From: Triticum aestivum
Taxonomy: Eukaryota > Streptophyta > Magnoliopsida > Poales > Poaceae
Length of the DNA stretch: 64,000 bases
Assembly: GCF_018294505.1 (NCBI RefSeq)
Contig: NC_057807.1
Location: 170,900,883-170,964,882 of the forward strand
Direction of reading: 5' to 3'
Shown here piece after piece: positions 31,708 to 45,100 of this stretch (positions within the stretch are counted from its first letter, which is position 1; every line of letters starts with the position of its first letter). The notes beneath the pieces are model-generated. The model saw nothing but the letters and a program-made list of their open reading frames with translations, ran no database searches and was not told where the DNA came from. The position numbers and the translations under genes are program-made.

Positions 31708-34700
31708 TGTCACAGCCCTAGAGTTTGCTTGTAACTAGTGGCATAGCATCCATGCATCATGTTTAAATTTTATGAAACTTGAAATGGGGATTGCCTAAAC
31801 CCTAGCATCAAAGGAATTCACTAGGTTCAACTAAAATATTTTCAGTGAATTCCAAATGGCTTTCAAAAATGTTCATCATTTCTGGAAAATGCTAGAACCA
31901 TAACTAGAGGTGTTGCACATTTTTCCATGACATATTTGGCCACTGAATTAAATCATATGCTATTTGCAATTGGGCATTTAAATGCTATATAATATTTTAA
32001 ATTCTCAATGAATTCTGAACTTAAGTGAGGGCTGTTGGGAATATTCCAAACAGATCCCACAGTTATTTTCAAGATTTTTGAAAATGTTTTGGTATTTTAA
32101 ATAAAGCCCAGAAGTTACAGAAAAAAAATAGAAAACAGAAACTAATAAAGAGAGAGAGAATCTTACCTGGCCTCACCTGTGCAGCCCACCAACCGGCCAG
32201 CACTGTAGCTGACCGGCCCAGCCCACCACTGCCACCAAGCCCTCTGCCAGTCATCCCCCTCCTCTCGCCAGGAGGACGAGAGGCGCGTGCCCGGCGCCTG
32301 CGGCCACACGCCGTGGCCACCTCCTGCTTCCGCTGACGCGGGAGAGGCTCCTGGAGCCACCACGTACTACCCCGACCCTCTCGCACTCTCCCCCCGTGCC
32401 CTCCCTTTTCCTCTGTCTCTCTCCCTCGCTCTCCCCCTCACGCGCCTAAGCACGCCGCCGTGAGCCACCGCGCCCACCACTGTCGCCTTGCCTCCCCGAG
32501 CTATCCAGAGCCTCCGCCACCTCTCGATTCACCTCTGCACCGAAGGAAGGAAGCACAGAGGCCTCGAGCAGCCGCCATCATCTTCGTCTTCAAGCTTCGG
32601 CTCCGGCGCTCTTCTTCATCGATCCGGCCACTCCGGCGCGTCCCAGAGCCCGCTAACCATCCCTGCAGCTCCGCGGTGAGCCGTTGACCCGATTCCCCCT
32701 TGCTCGTCCCTCGCGTCCTCTAGCCGTCGTCCCCGAGAGCTTCTCGACGCCGGCCATGTCGCCGCTGCCGCTGAAGCCAGTGAAGCTTGCGCCTAAGCAT
32801 TTCCCCGTGCTCAGCATGCTCCCAGGAGCCAGGCGCACCCACCCGTTCGACCTCCTGTGCCCCCTAGTGCCCAACCGAACATGCCCGTAGCTCCGGCCAT
32901 CGCACTTGTCGTCGCTGCCGTCGCCATAGTGCACTCCAGCTGTTGCCGTTTGTTGCTTTGGATGCGGCTCACACCCAGGAACCCATAGGAGCAAACCATG
33001 CATCGAATGGTGCTCCGTAGCGAGTGCACGGTGCACCTCCGCCGTCGCCTGTGGTCGTCGCCGGCGCAACTCCGGTGAGCTGACGTGGCGGTGTCATTAG
33101 CCACTAACAGTCCCACTAATTAAGCTTAGTGACACTGACAGCTGGACCCCACCATCTAATTAAACGTAGCTTAATTACTGTTTAGTTTTAATTAACCTTA
33201 GTGGGCCCACGCGTCAACTTTGACCAAGCTGACGTGGCCGTTGACTGGCCCCACAAGTCAGCGACACTAACCAGCCCCAGCCACTTACCAGTGGACCCCA
33301 CTGGTCAGGTTTGACCTGGACGACCCCGCTGACCTGCTGACGTCACAATGACGTCATACTGATGCAGTAAATCCTTTTCTGGATTTATTCTTATATAGGA
33401 AATTCCAGAAAATAGCACAAACTTCTAAAATTCATAGTAAATCAACCGTAACTCCAAATGAAACAAATTATATATGAAAAATGATCAGAAAAATCCAATC
33501 TATCCATCTGTACTGGTTTCATGCATGTTAAAACACTTTATCCTTGCTGCTTAGGTGAGACAAGTTAATGCACCTTTATGACTTCATATAATGGGTTTGC
33601 ATTTGAATCTTTGGTTCAAATGGACTCATTTCAATCTGTTCTAGCTTGCATTAGCCCAAAACACATTCATATTGCCATGTCATAGCATGCATCATATTGT
33701 GCATTGCATTGATCGTGTTTCTTCTCTGTTTGTCGGTGTTGTTCCCCTCGATAGACGTTGTACCGACGTTGTGATCGTTGACACTGATGAAGACTCAATG
33801 CTATCTTTAGAAGTGCCAGGCAGGCAAAACCCCCTTGTTCATTCCGATACAATCCCACTCTCTCGCTCCTGCTCTCTTTTACTGCATTAGGACAACAACG
33901 ATTCATCTGTTACTTGCTGCGGTAGCTGAACCCCTTTATCCTCTACATGACCTGTCATTGCCACAGTAAATAGATGAAACCCACTAGCATGAGTAGGAGT
34001 TGTTTGAGCCCTGTTGTGCCTACTCATTCATGTTTGTTTGTCATGCCTGCTACTGCTTAGAGTTGAGTCAGGTCTGATTCATCGGGAATGAATCAGAGGT
34101 GTGTGAACATGTCCTACTGTGCGTGAGCTAAGTGTGTGAACACGATTTCGTAAAGGTATCGGTGAGAGGCCATGTAGGAGTACATGGTGGGTTGTCTCAT
34201 TGAAGCCGTCCTCAGGAACTGAGCTCTGTGTTTGTGATCCATGATTCAGCTATTACCATGCATTGGGCCCTGAAATATGACCCCGCTCGACTTCTTAATC
34301 ACCCTTGTCCTCTGTCCAGGAGTTGCAAGTAGTTTCTGGTGTTTGTAGAATGCTGGAGGCCGTGCGCAGCGCTGACCGGAGGGGTGGGCTGTGATGCGGT
34401 AGGCACGTGGCACGATGTACCGGGCGCCCGTTTGGTGTCTCGGGAACCCTGCACACATCGTTTGTGGCTGTGAGCGAAACTCCGGCCGGATGTCCTCGCG
34501 GATGGAACCCGAATAGGCGATAAACCTGGACTAGAGACTTGAGTGTTTAGGTAGGTCATGGTCTACACCCACGTCGGCTTTCGCTTGAAGTCTGCCGAGC
34601 ACATGTCGTGTGCAGACGCTAAGTGGTGGAAACACGTATGAAGAAGTACACCCCTGCAGGGTTAACATCATCTATTCGAAAAGCCGTGTCCGCGGTAAAG

Positions 34701-35874
34701 GACTTCTGGGTTGCCTATAACAGTTCATAGACAAGTGAAAGTGGATACTCTAAAATACGCAAGATAAGTGTGAGTGCTATGGATGGCATTCTCGTAGGGA
34801 GACAGGAGCGGATCCATAGTAGTGTATTGATATGGTGAATATGTGGACTCGTGTGCGCCACCTCGAAAGAGTTACTTGCATTAGTAGTTCAGGATAGCCA
34901 CCGAGTCAAAGCTGGCTTGCTGCAGTTAAACCCCACCATCCCCTTTGTTGATAATGATGCATATGTAGTTAGTTCTGATGTAAGTCTTGCTGGGTACATT
35001 TGTACTCACGTTTGCCTATTTTATGTTTTTGCAGAGAGACTTCAGTCTCGCTAGTAGTTCCACATGGACTTCGACGTTTAGCTTGTTACCTCAGCTACGA
35101 TCTTGTGCCCTCGGCAGGATTTGGTAGATAGTCAGGCTTTCAAGCCTTTTTCATTTATAGTTGTCTGTACTCAGACATGTTAAACTTCCACGTGTGCTTT
35201 GACTTGTATGCTCTGAATGTTGGGTCGTGAGACCCATGTTTGTAATATCTCGCTCCTCGGAGCCTATTGAATAAATACTTGAGTCGTAGAGTCATGTTGT
35301 GATGCCATGTTGTATTTGCACATATCGAGCATATTGTGTGTATGTTATTGAAATGCTTGGTATGTGTGGGATCTGACTATCTAGTTGTTTATCCTTAGTA
35401 GCCTCTCTTACTGGGAAATGTCTCCTAGTGCTTCCACTGAGCCATGGTAGCTTGCTACTGCTGCGGAACACTTAGGCTGGCCGGCATGTGTCCTTCTTCG
35501 TTCCTGTGTCTGTCCCTTCGGGGAAATGTCACGCGATGAATACCGGAGTCCTGTTAGCCCGCTACAGCCTGGTTCACCGGAGTCCTGCTAGCCTAGTGCT
35601 ACAGCCTGGATTCACTCGCTGATGACCGACACGTTCGATGCTGGGTCATGGATGCCTGTCTCTGTAGGTTTGTGCCACTTTGGGTTTATGACTAGCCATG
35701 TCAGCCCGGGCTCCTTATCATATGGATGCTAGCGACACTATCATATACGTGTGCCAAAAGGCGCAAACGGTCCCGGGAAAGGTAAGGCGACACCCGTGGG
35801 ATTACCGTGCGTGAGGCCGCAAAGTGATACGAGGTGTTACATGCTAGATCGATGTGGCATTGAGTCGGGGTCCT
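31708..35874 (+). repeat. Element A 5' LTR (last bases lost)
   Basis: Starts TGTCACAGCCCTAGAG. It matches the 3' LTR to GGGGTCC at about 35873, where the 3' LTR continues TGACA but this copy continues TTGTGTTTG. The terminal bases and the adjoining primer-binding site were removed by the deletion that joined LTR and RT. A GC-rich island spans 32160-33080. Confidence 0.9.
32160..33080. other. GC-rich island inside element A LTR
   Basis: A sharp change from AT-rich LTR sequence to GC-rich, codon-like sequence with many frames (for example 32653-33069 minus). The same block sits in the 3' LTR (42600-43520) and equivalents in the solo LTRs (about 18730-19640 and 39200-40170). The frames are not conserved in phase between copies, so coding is unlikely. 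It may contain the LTR promoter and leader. Confidence 0.5.
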
Positions 35875-35878
35875 TGTG

Positions 35879-36523
35879 TTTGTGTGGTTGTTGAAGAAAG
35901 ATGATATCTTCACCGATTGGTCCCTGAGATCAGTTGTTGGATCTATTGCCTTGTCAAAATTTTGACTTGAGTATGGGCTATCATCAAGTCAAGTCAGAAC
36001 CAATGATATTCGTAATGTTGTCTTACCCGTGGTTGTTTCCTCGGGCATACACCGTTATATCCTTTGGTCTGACCGATGCTATCGCCTTGTTCACATAATT
36101 ATGGAATTCCACTTATATGAAAACCTAGATGAATTGTTGTTGAGTCCATTAGCGACATTTTTATCTCCTCCATGATTCGTGTTGAACATTCAGCTAGTAT
36201 TGGAAACTTATATAAGCATTATCTTCGTGTTTCGTTCATGAAGAATATGCTTGGATGGAAGAAGTGACTTCCTTGGATTCACGTGCATTAGGTGCACGTT
36301 GCCGCCGTGAATTTGAGAAAGTTAGTTTTGTTCCCTCCGGGATCATCCCAAGTCAGTCATGCATGTGCGAAGTATTCTATGGTCTGATAGACTGATCATC
36401 TTCATTCTATATGTATTCCTAGCACACGAAGCCACTGATTGATTTGTTCAAGGATAATAGGTTCTACGTGCTAGTCCTGAAGGTACCAGACGGATTTGTA
36501 CAAGATTCCGTTATCCTCGATGA
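35879..36523 (+). pseudogene. Element A reverse transcriptase fragment, heavily decayed
   Basis: In one frame DLSMGYHQVK (35964) matches the RT palm motif D-L-x-x-GYHQ-I/V. It is followed by YTVISFGLTDA (36046-36080), the FGL-T-NAP region with substitutions, and then traces of the DDI/FLGH part (ITDIFI-like and EEVTSLDS). At least six stops and several shifts occur in 600 bp, many of the kind expected from C-to-T change. No active site can be read. Confidence 0.7.
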
Positions 36524-36528
36524 TGGTT

Positions 36529-39500
36529 TGTCAGGACCCCGACTCAATGCCACATCGATCTAGCATGTAACACCTCATATCACTTTGCGGCCTCCCGCAC
36601 GGTATTCCCACGGGTGTCGCCTTACCTTAGCCCGGGACCGTTTGCGCCTTTTGGCACACGTATATGACAGTGTCGCTAGCATCCATATGATAAGGAGCCC
36701 GGGCTGACATGGCCAGTCGTAAACCCAAAGTGGCACAGACTTACAGGGACAGGCATCCATGACCCAGCATCGAACGTGTCGGTCATCAGCGAGTGAAACC
36801 AGGCTGTAGCACTGGGCTAGCAGGACTCCGGTGAACCGGGCTGTAGCGGGCTAACAGGACTCCGGTATTCATCGCGTGACATTTCCCCGAAGGGACAGAC
36901 ACAGGAACGAAGAAGGACACATGCCGCCAGCCTAAGTGTTCCGGAGCAGTAGCAAGCTACCATGGCTCGGTGGAAACACTAGGAGACATTTCCCCGTAAG
37001 AGAGGCTACTAAAGATAAACAACTAGATGGTCAGATCCCACACATACCAAGCATTTCAATAACATACACACATTATGCTCGATATGTGCAAATACAACAT
37101 GGCATCACAACATGACTCTACGACTCAAGTAATTTATTCAATAGGCTCCGAGGAGCGAGATATTACAAACATGGATCTCATGACCCAACAATCAGAGCAT
37201 ACAAGTCAAAGCACAAGCGGAAGCTATCATGTCTGAGTACAGAAATCTAGAAATGAAAAAGGCTGAGAAGCCTGACTATCTACCAGATCCTGCCGAGGGC
37301 ACAAGATCGTAGCTGAGGTAACAAGCTAAACGTCGAAGTCCACGCGAAACTATTTGTGAGACCGAAGTCTCTCTGCAAAAACATAAAATAGGCAAACGTG
37401 AGTACAAATGTACCCAGCAAGACTTACATCAGAACTAACTACATATGCATCATTATCAACAAGGGGATGGTGGGGTTTAACTGCAGCAAGCCAGCTTTGA
37501 CTCGGTGGCTATCCTGAACTACGACTGCAATGTAACTTTTGAGGTGGCACACACGAGTCCACATATTCACCATATCAATACACCACTATGGATCCGCTCC
37601 CGTCTCCCTACGAGAACGCCATCCATAGCACTCACGCTTATCTTGCGTATTTTAGAGTATCCAATTTCACTTGTCTATGAACTGATATAAGCAACCCAGA
37701 AGTCCTTTTCCGCGGACACGGCTATTCGAATAGATGATGTTAACCCTGCAGGGGTGTACTTCTTCATACATGTTTCCACCACTTAGCGTCTACACACGAC
37801 ATGTGCTCGGCAGACTTCAAGCGAAAGCCGACGTGGGCGTAGACCACGACCTACCTAAACACTCAAGTCTCTAGTCCAGGTTTATCGCCTATTCGGGTTC
37901 CATCCATGAGGAGATCCGGCCGGAGTTTCGCTCACAGCCCCAAACGATGTGAACAGGGTTCCGTGACACCAAACGGGCGCCCGGTATACCCGGCCACGTG
38001 CCTACCGCATCACAGCCCACCCCTACGGTCAGCGCTGTCCACGGCCTCCAGCATACTACAAACACCAGAAACTACTTGCAACTCCTGGACAGAAGTCGAG
38101 CGGGGTCATATTTCAGGGCCCAATATATGGTAGTAGCTGAATCATGGATCACAAACACAGAACTCAGTTCCCGAGGACGACTGCATTGAGACAACCCACC
38201 ATGTACTCCTACATGGCCTCTCACCGCTACCTTTACCAAATCGTGTTCACACACTTAGCTCACACACAGTAGGACATGTTCACACGCCTCTGATTCATCC
38301 CCGATGAATCAGACCTGACTCAACTCTAAGCAGTAGCAGGCATGACAAACAAGCATGAATGAGTAGGCACAACAGGGCTCAAACAACTCCTACTCATGCT
38401 AAAGGGTTTCATCTATTTACTGTGGCAATGACAGGTCATGCAGAGGATAAAGGGGTTCAGCTACCGCAGCAAGTAACAGATGGATCGGTGTTATCCTAAT
38501 GCATTAAAAGAGAGCAGGAGCGAGAGAGTAGGATTGTATCGGAATGAACAAGGGGTTTTTGCTTGCCTGGCACTTCTGAAGATAACATTGAGTCTTCATC
38601 AGTGTCAACGATCACATCATCCGTATCACGTCTATCGAGAGGGGACAATTACCGGCAACATAGAAGGGAACACAATCAATGCAATGCACAATATGATGCA
38701 TGATCATGACATGGCAAAATGAATGTGTTTTGAGCTAATGCAACTAGCAACAGATTAAATGAAGTTGGTTTGAATACAAGATTCAAATTCAAACTCCATA
38801 TGTGATTATTCAAATGCCATTTAATTGATTTGTGCTAAACAGCAGCTATAAGTTCTTCTAACATGCATGAAAATGGTACAGATGGATTCCTTGAATTTTT
38901 CTGATAATTTTTCATATATAATTTATTTAATTTGGAGTTACGGTTGAATTTCTATGATTTTTAGAAGTTTTAGCTATTTTCTGGAATTTCCTGAATAATA
39001 TTAAATCCAGAAATGAATTTACTGCGTCAGCACTACGTCACAGTGACGTCAGCAGGGTCAACTGGGCTGGCTCGGTCAAACCTGACGTGTGGGGGCCACA
39101 CGTCAGTGACACAGGAGCTAATCCCGGTCAAACCCAGCGCTAACTGAGGTTTGACCAGGGGTGGGGCCCACAGTCAGTGGCCTAGGGGGTTGGTTAGGGT
39201 GTCATTAGCGCTAACTAAATCAGCGCCACGTCAGCTGCCGGCGTTTAACCGCCGGCAACCTCAGATCGCGGCGGCGTCCGCGTCGGGTTTGCGCTACAGG
39301 GCACCGTTTTACTCGTGGTTTGCGGCTACGGCTAGCTGGCGAAGCAGCGCATCTAATGGAGCGAACGGGAGGAGTTGGGGTGGCCTGAGTCGACGGCGGC
39401 GAGCTCCAAGGCGGCGGCCGGAGTTCGGGCACCTGCGGGTTTGGCGTTGTGGTGCTCGGGAGGGGAAGCTGGTGTGTGAGTTAGGTTCCTGGTGAGGTGT

Positions 39501-40654
39501 GGAGCACGTTGCCGTGCTCGGTAGCTAGCTCCGGTGGCTCTGGCCTTGTCCGCGTCATCGCCGGCGGCGAGGAGCTCACGGCCCCGGTGAAAAGGGCGGC
39601 TAGCGTGCGGGAACGAGCGCGGGGAGGAGGGAAAATGGAAGAGGAGCTCACAGCGGATCCGGTAGAGGCAACGGCGAGGCCGGGGAGGGGCTGGAGCTCG
39701 CGAATCCTCGAAAGTTCGCCGGCGGCCGAAGGTTGGGGACGAGCTCCGGGAAGACGCTACAGGGCTCCCGCGGTCGAATGGGTTGGTGTAGAAGACGCAG
39801 AAGGCGATGGCGGTTCCTCTGAACTCATCGGAGAGGCACGGGGTGGACGGTGGCCGCGGTGATGCTCGTCGGCGGCGGCGGGTGTGTTCGGTGGCTGCGC
39901 GCGAGAGAGAAAGAGGAAGAGAGGAGCTCGGGGAGAGAGTGAAAGGCCTGGGGGGGGGGGGCGTGGCGTCGCGGATGGGGTCCAGGGCGACGAGAGGAAG
40001 CAGGAGGTGGCCAGGGGGAAGCAGGAGGTGGCCGAGGCCTCTCAGGCGCGCGCCACGCCTCGCCTTTGTTTGTCCTCCTGGCAGAGGAGGAAGAGGACAA
40101 GGGGGAAGGAGGTGGGCTGGGCCGGCCAGATGGAGCTGGGCCAGGTAAGAGGCGCCAGGTAGGTGGCCCAGGTGGCCTTCTCTCCCTTTCTATTTATTTC
40201 TGTTCTGTTTTTCTTTTATTTAATCTGTTTTGCCACTGTTTTGAATTTAGAAATAATTCAAACAATGCCAAAAACTCCTCTGAAAATATTTATGCTGCTT
40301 AATGGACTTTTCCAAAAGCACATAAAATGTTTCAGGGTATTTGGAAATATATTCTATACAAGTTATGAATATAGTTCCAAATGCAAATAAAGTAATGATT
40401 TAAATTCAGTGCTCAAAATATTCCTCAAAAATGTTCATTATTTTTGGTTTGGTGCAAAAACCCTTGCCAAAATATAACCAACATTATTTAAGGCCATTTT
40501 GGAAACATTGAATGCATTTACCAGGGTTCTTTGCCCCTCTTTTATTTTAAGTTTTTGAGGCTTCCAAAATTCCTCAGTTCAAGTTTCAGAAATTTAAATA
40601 TGATGCCTGGATGAAGATGCAACTCTTTACAAACAATATTCTAGGGCTGTGACA
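36529..40654 (-). mobile_element. Solo LTR of element A's family, inverted, TSD TGGTT
   Basis: TGTCAGGACCCC...GGGCTGTGACA, 4126 bp, with the perfect 5-bp duplication TGGTT at 36524-36528 and 40655-40659. It is inserted in the interior of element A in opposite orientation to A's own LTRs. Homology to A's LTRs and to 16016-20104 is extensive outside the GC-rich island (about 39200-40170). Confidence 0.95.
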
Positions 40655-40659
40655 TGGTT

Positions 40660-42143
40660 CCCAGCCAGAACTCGATAGTGTTTCGTTGTAAGACTACCAT
40701 GTGCTCATGCTTGTCTGGGACAGCGTGTTCACATGTTTGTAGCAGAACCAGCTCATGTTTTGGAGCGTACTACCGTAGTCCATTCCCCGAGAATCTCGCA
40801 ACGCCATCTCATCGATTTGTGTTGCAAACTTTAATTTTTCTTTCTAGACTTGATGAGTCTAGAATATTCTGACACCAACCAGATCTGAATCTCAGACAGA
40901 GATGATGGTTGGGACATTTCCCAAGAACTATAATATTGGTCTCTCGATAACCGGTAAAGTGGATGTCGTGGCCAACACACCCAGCTGGAAGACCTATTAT
41001 TGTAGTGTCTTGATTGAGGAAGTTGGCCACCTCCCCATAAGGATCTCGTATAATTTATATTAGTAGTTGTTCCTTATGGATTTTTGGTGTTCCCAAAGTC
41101 CGACCTTTTACCTGATGTTCTAGATATCAGATCATATCTATGAATGGGATATGCTAGCACATCAAGGCGAACATTAGAAGCAGGGTGCTAAATGTCTCTC
41201 GGTCGATCATCCAGATTTTGTTCCCTTGGCCCCGCTAAGGTGAAACCTGAGAAGGTTATCTTCCTTTGCATCTGCATCGTCCATCGCTGTTCGTCATGGT
41301 AGTACCTTGTGTTGCCAGGATCCTTGACACGGATGTTGGTAAAACCTTGATGAATATGGAAATGCTCAAGTTCTTGAGAGCATGCACAAGCACTAAGTAT
41401 TATCAACGGCACTAACTGGGATTGCTCCTAGTCTTTTCGGTTATGCTATAACCACTCCAACAGTGGAATCACTCTCTACTGCTGAGCCTCTCCCGAGTGA
41501 CCAGAATCATTTCTAGCATTTGTGTTTTGTTCCCAGCTTGCACCATCATTGTGCCATCCTATCTTGGGTCCCATCCATTTCCGATGATAAGCAAAATCAT
41601 CCCTTGTGTTGTCTTCAAGAAGGTAATCCACATCATCTATACTAGTCCGAGTATACCATTCTACCCAGCCCCTCCAAACGATTGCTCAAGAATTGCCTTA
41701 GGCTGGTATAAAGAGCTTCAATGATCTCTGAATCAAAGGTAATTCTTTTGCCACCTAAGGTAATAATCTACGAATCACCCTCCTCCAAGATGTCTCGTTG
41801 TGGTATCATGGCAACTATTTTCCTCGCTACTTTGAAACCTAATCAAATTGTTTCTTCCATCCTTCATGATGTGTGTTTTGCCTCTCAACTCAAGAGATGT
41901 TCTACATCTCATTCCGTGAGTTGATCTTGTGATCATTAAAATGATCCATCCTTGTAGAGTGTTTCTGTCCTCGTGTTGGATGAAGATCTCAAAAGCAAAG
42001 ATGACAAGATCAATTGGAGCACTGAATCAGCATCCTCTAGAAAGACAATTCGATCGTGAACTTTGAGCTGGCTTAGTGTCCCCTTATCTTCTTACCTCAC
42101 GTCTTGAATCTCAGGATGAGATTCTTGTTTAGTGGGGGTGAGT
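40660..42143 (+). pseudogene. Element A remaining pol, very decayed, with polypurine tract
   Basis: Fills the position of RNase H, integrase and the pol C-terminus. Only the very end is recognisable: phrases like a chromodomain tail and the common final stretch before the tract (about 42060-42130, ATCTCAGGATGAGATTC), then AGTGGGGGTGAGT directly before the 3' LTR. Short frames (75 codons or less) run on both strands. The assignment of the middle part rests on position. Confidence 0.5.
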
Positions 42144-45100
42144 TGTCACAGCCCCAGAGTTTGCTTGTAACTAGTGGCATAGCATCCATGCATCATGTTT
42201 AAATTTTATGAAACTTGAAATGGGGATTGCCTAAACCCTAGCATCAAAGGAATTCACTAGGTTCAACTAAATTTTTTTTAGTGAATTCCAAATGGCTTTC
42301 AAAAATGTTCATCATTTATGGAAAATGCTAGAACCATAACCGGAGGTGTTGCACATTATTCCATGACATATTTGGTCACTGAATTAAATCATGTGCGATT
42401 TGCAATTGGGCATTTAAATGCTATATAATATTTTAAATGCTCAATTAATTCTGAACTTAAGTGAGGGCTGTTGAGAATATTCCAAACAGATCCCACAATT
42501 ATTTTCAGGATTTTTGAAAACGTTTTGGTATTTTAAATAAAGCCCAGAAGTTACAGAAAAAAAATAGAAAACAGAAACTAATAAAGAGAGAGAGAATCTT
42601 ACCTGGCCTCACCTGTGCAGCCCACCAACCGGCCCAGCACTGTAGCTGACCGGCCCAGCCCACCACTGCCACCAGGCCCTCTACCAGTCATTCCCCTACT
42701 CTCGCCAGGAGGACGAGAGGCGCGTGCCCGGCGCCTGCGGCCACACGCCGTGGCCACCTCCTGCTTCCGCTGACGCGGGAGAGGCTCCTGGAGCCGCCAC
42801 GTACTACCCCGACCCTCTCGCACTCTCCTCCCGTGCCCTCCCTTTTCCTATGTCTCTCTCCCTCGCTCTCCCCCTCACGTGCCTGAGCACGCCGCCGTGA
42901 GCCGCCGCGCCCACCACCGTCGCCTTGCCTCCCCGAGCTATCCAGAGCCTCCGCCACCTCTCGATTCACCTCTGCACCGAAGGAAGGAAGCACGGAGGCC
43001 TCGAGCATCCGCCATCATCTTCGTCTTCAAGCTTCGGCTCCGGCGCTCTTCTTCATCGATCCGGCCACTCCGGCGCGTCCCCGAGCCCTCTAACCATCCC
43101 TGCAGCTCCGCGGTGAGCCGTTGACCCGATTCCTCCTTGCCCCGTCGTCCCTCGCGTCCTCTAGCCGTCGTCCCCGAGAGCTTCTCGACGCCGGCCATGT
43201 CGCCGCTGCCGCTGCAGCCAGTGAAGCTTGCGCCTGAGCATTTCTCCGTGCTCAGCACGCTCCCAGGAGCCAGGCGCACCCACCCGTTCGACCTCCTGTG
43301 CCCCCTAGCGCCCAACCGAACATGCCCGTAGCTCCGGCCATCGCACTTGTCGTCGCTGCCGTCGCCATAGTGCACTCCAGCTGCTGCCGTTTGTTGCTTT
43401 GGATGCGGCTCACACCCAGGAAGCCATAGGAGCAAACCGTGCATCGAATGGTGCTCCGTAGCGAGTGCACGGGGCACCTCCGCCGTCGCCTGTGGTCGTC
43501 GCCGGCGCAACTCCGGCGAGCTGACGTGGCTGCGTCATTAGCCACTAACAGTCCCACTAATTAAGCTTAGTGACACTGACAGCTGGACCCCACCATCTAA
43601 TTAAATGTAGCTTAATGGTTGTTTAGTTTTAATTAACCTCAGTGGGCCCACGCGTCAACTTTGACCAAGCTGACGTGGCCGTTGACTGGCCCCACAAGTC
43701 AGCGACACTAACTAGCCCCAGCCACTGACCAGTGGACCCCACTGGTCAGGTTTGACCTGGACGACCCTGCTGACCTGTTGACGTCACGATGACATCATAC
43801 TGACGCAGTAAATCCTTTTCTTGATTTATTCTTATATAGGAAATTCCAGAAAATAGCACAAACTACTAAAATTCATAGTAAATCAACCGTAACTCCAAAT
43901 GAAACAAATTATATACGAAAAATTATCAGAAAAATCCAATCTATCCATCTGTACTGGTTTCATGCATGTTAAAACACTTTAACCTTGCTGTTTAGGTGAA
44001 ACAAGTTAATGCACCTTTATGACTTCATATAATGGGTTTGCATTTGAATCTTTGGTTCAAATGGACTCATTTCAATTTGTTCTAGCTTGCATTAGCCCAA
44101 AACACATTCATATTGCCATGTCATAGCATGCATCATATTGTGCATTGCATTTATCGTGTTTCTTCTCTGTTTGTCGGTGTTGTTCCCCCTCGATAGATGT
44201 TGTACCGACGTTGTGATCGTTGACACTGATGAAGACTCAATGCTATCTTCAGAAGTGCCAGGCAAGCAAAACCCCCTTGTTCATTCCGATACAATCCCAC
44301 TCTCTCGCTCCTGCTCTCTTTTACTGCATTAGGACAACAACGATTCATATGTTACTTGCTGCGGTAGCTGAACCCCTTTATCCTCTGCATGACCTGTCAT
44401 TGCCACAGTAAATAGATGAAACCCACTAGCATGAGTAGGAGTTGTTTGAGCCCTGTTGTGCCTACTCATTCATGTTTGTTTGTCATGCCTGCTACTGCTT
44501 AGAGTTGAGTCAGGTCTGATTCATCGGGAATGAATCAGAGGTGTGTGAACATGTCCTACTGTGCGTGAGCTAAGTGTGTGAACACGATTTGGTAAAGGTA
44601 TCGGTGAGTGGCCATGTAGGAGTACATGGTGGGTTGTCTCATTGAAGCCGTCCTCGGGAACTGAGTTCTGTGTTTGTGATCTATGATTCAGCTACTACCA
44701 TGCATTGGGCCCTGAAATATGACCCCGCTCGACTTCTTAATCACCCTTGTCCTCTGTCCAGGAGTTGCAAGTAGTTTCTGGTGTTTGTAGTATGCTGGAG
44801 GCCGTGCGCAGCGCTGACCGGAGGGGTGGGCTGTGATGCGGTAGGCACGTGGCACGGTGTACCGGGCGCCCGTTTGGTGTCTCGGGAACCCTGCACACAT
44901 TGTTTGGGGCTGTGAGCGAAACTCCGGCCGGATCTCCTCGCGGATGGAACCTGAATAAGCGATAAACCTGGACTAGAGACTTGAGTGTTTAGGTAGGTCG
45001 TGGTCTACACCCACGTCAGCTTTCGCTTGAAGTCTGCCAAGCACATGTCGTGTGCAGACGCTAAGTGGTGGAAACATGTATAAAGAAGTACACCCCTGCA

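Noticed and set aside
42938..43510. A 190-codon minus-strand frame in the element A 3' LTR
   Set aside because: The same region in the 5' LTR is broken into shorter frames; no motif. It is treated as part of the GC-rich island.
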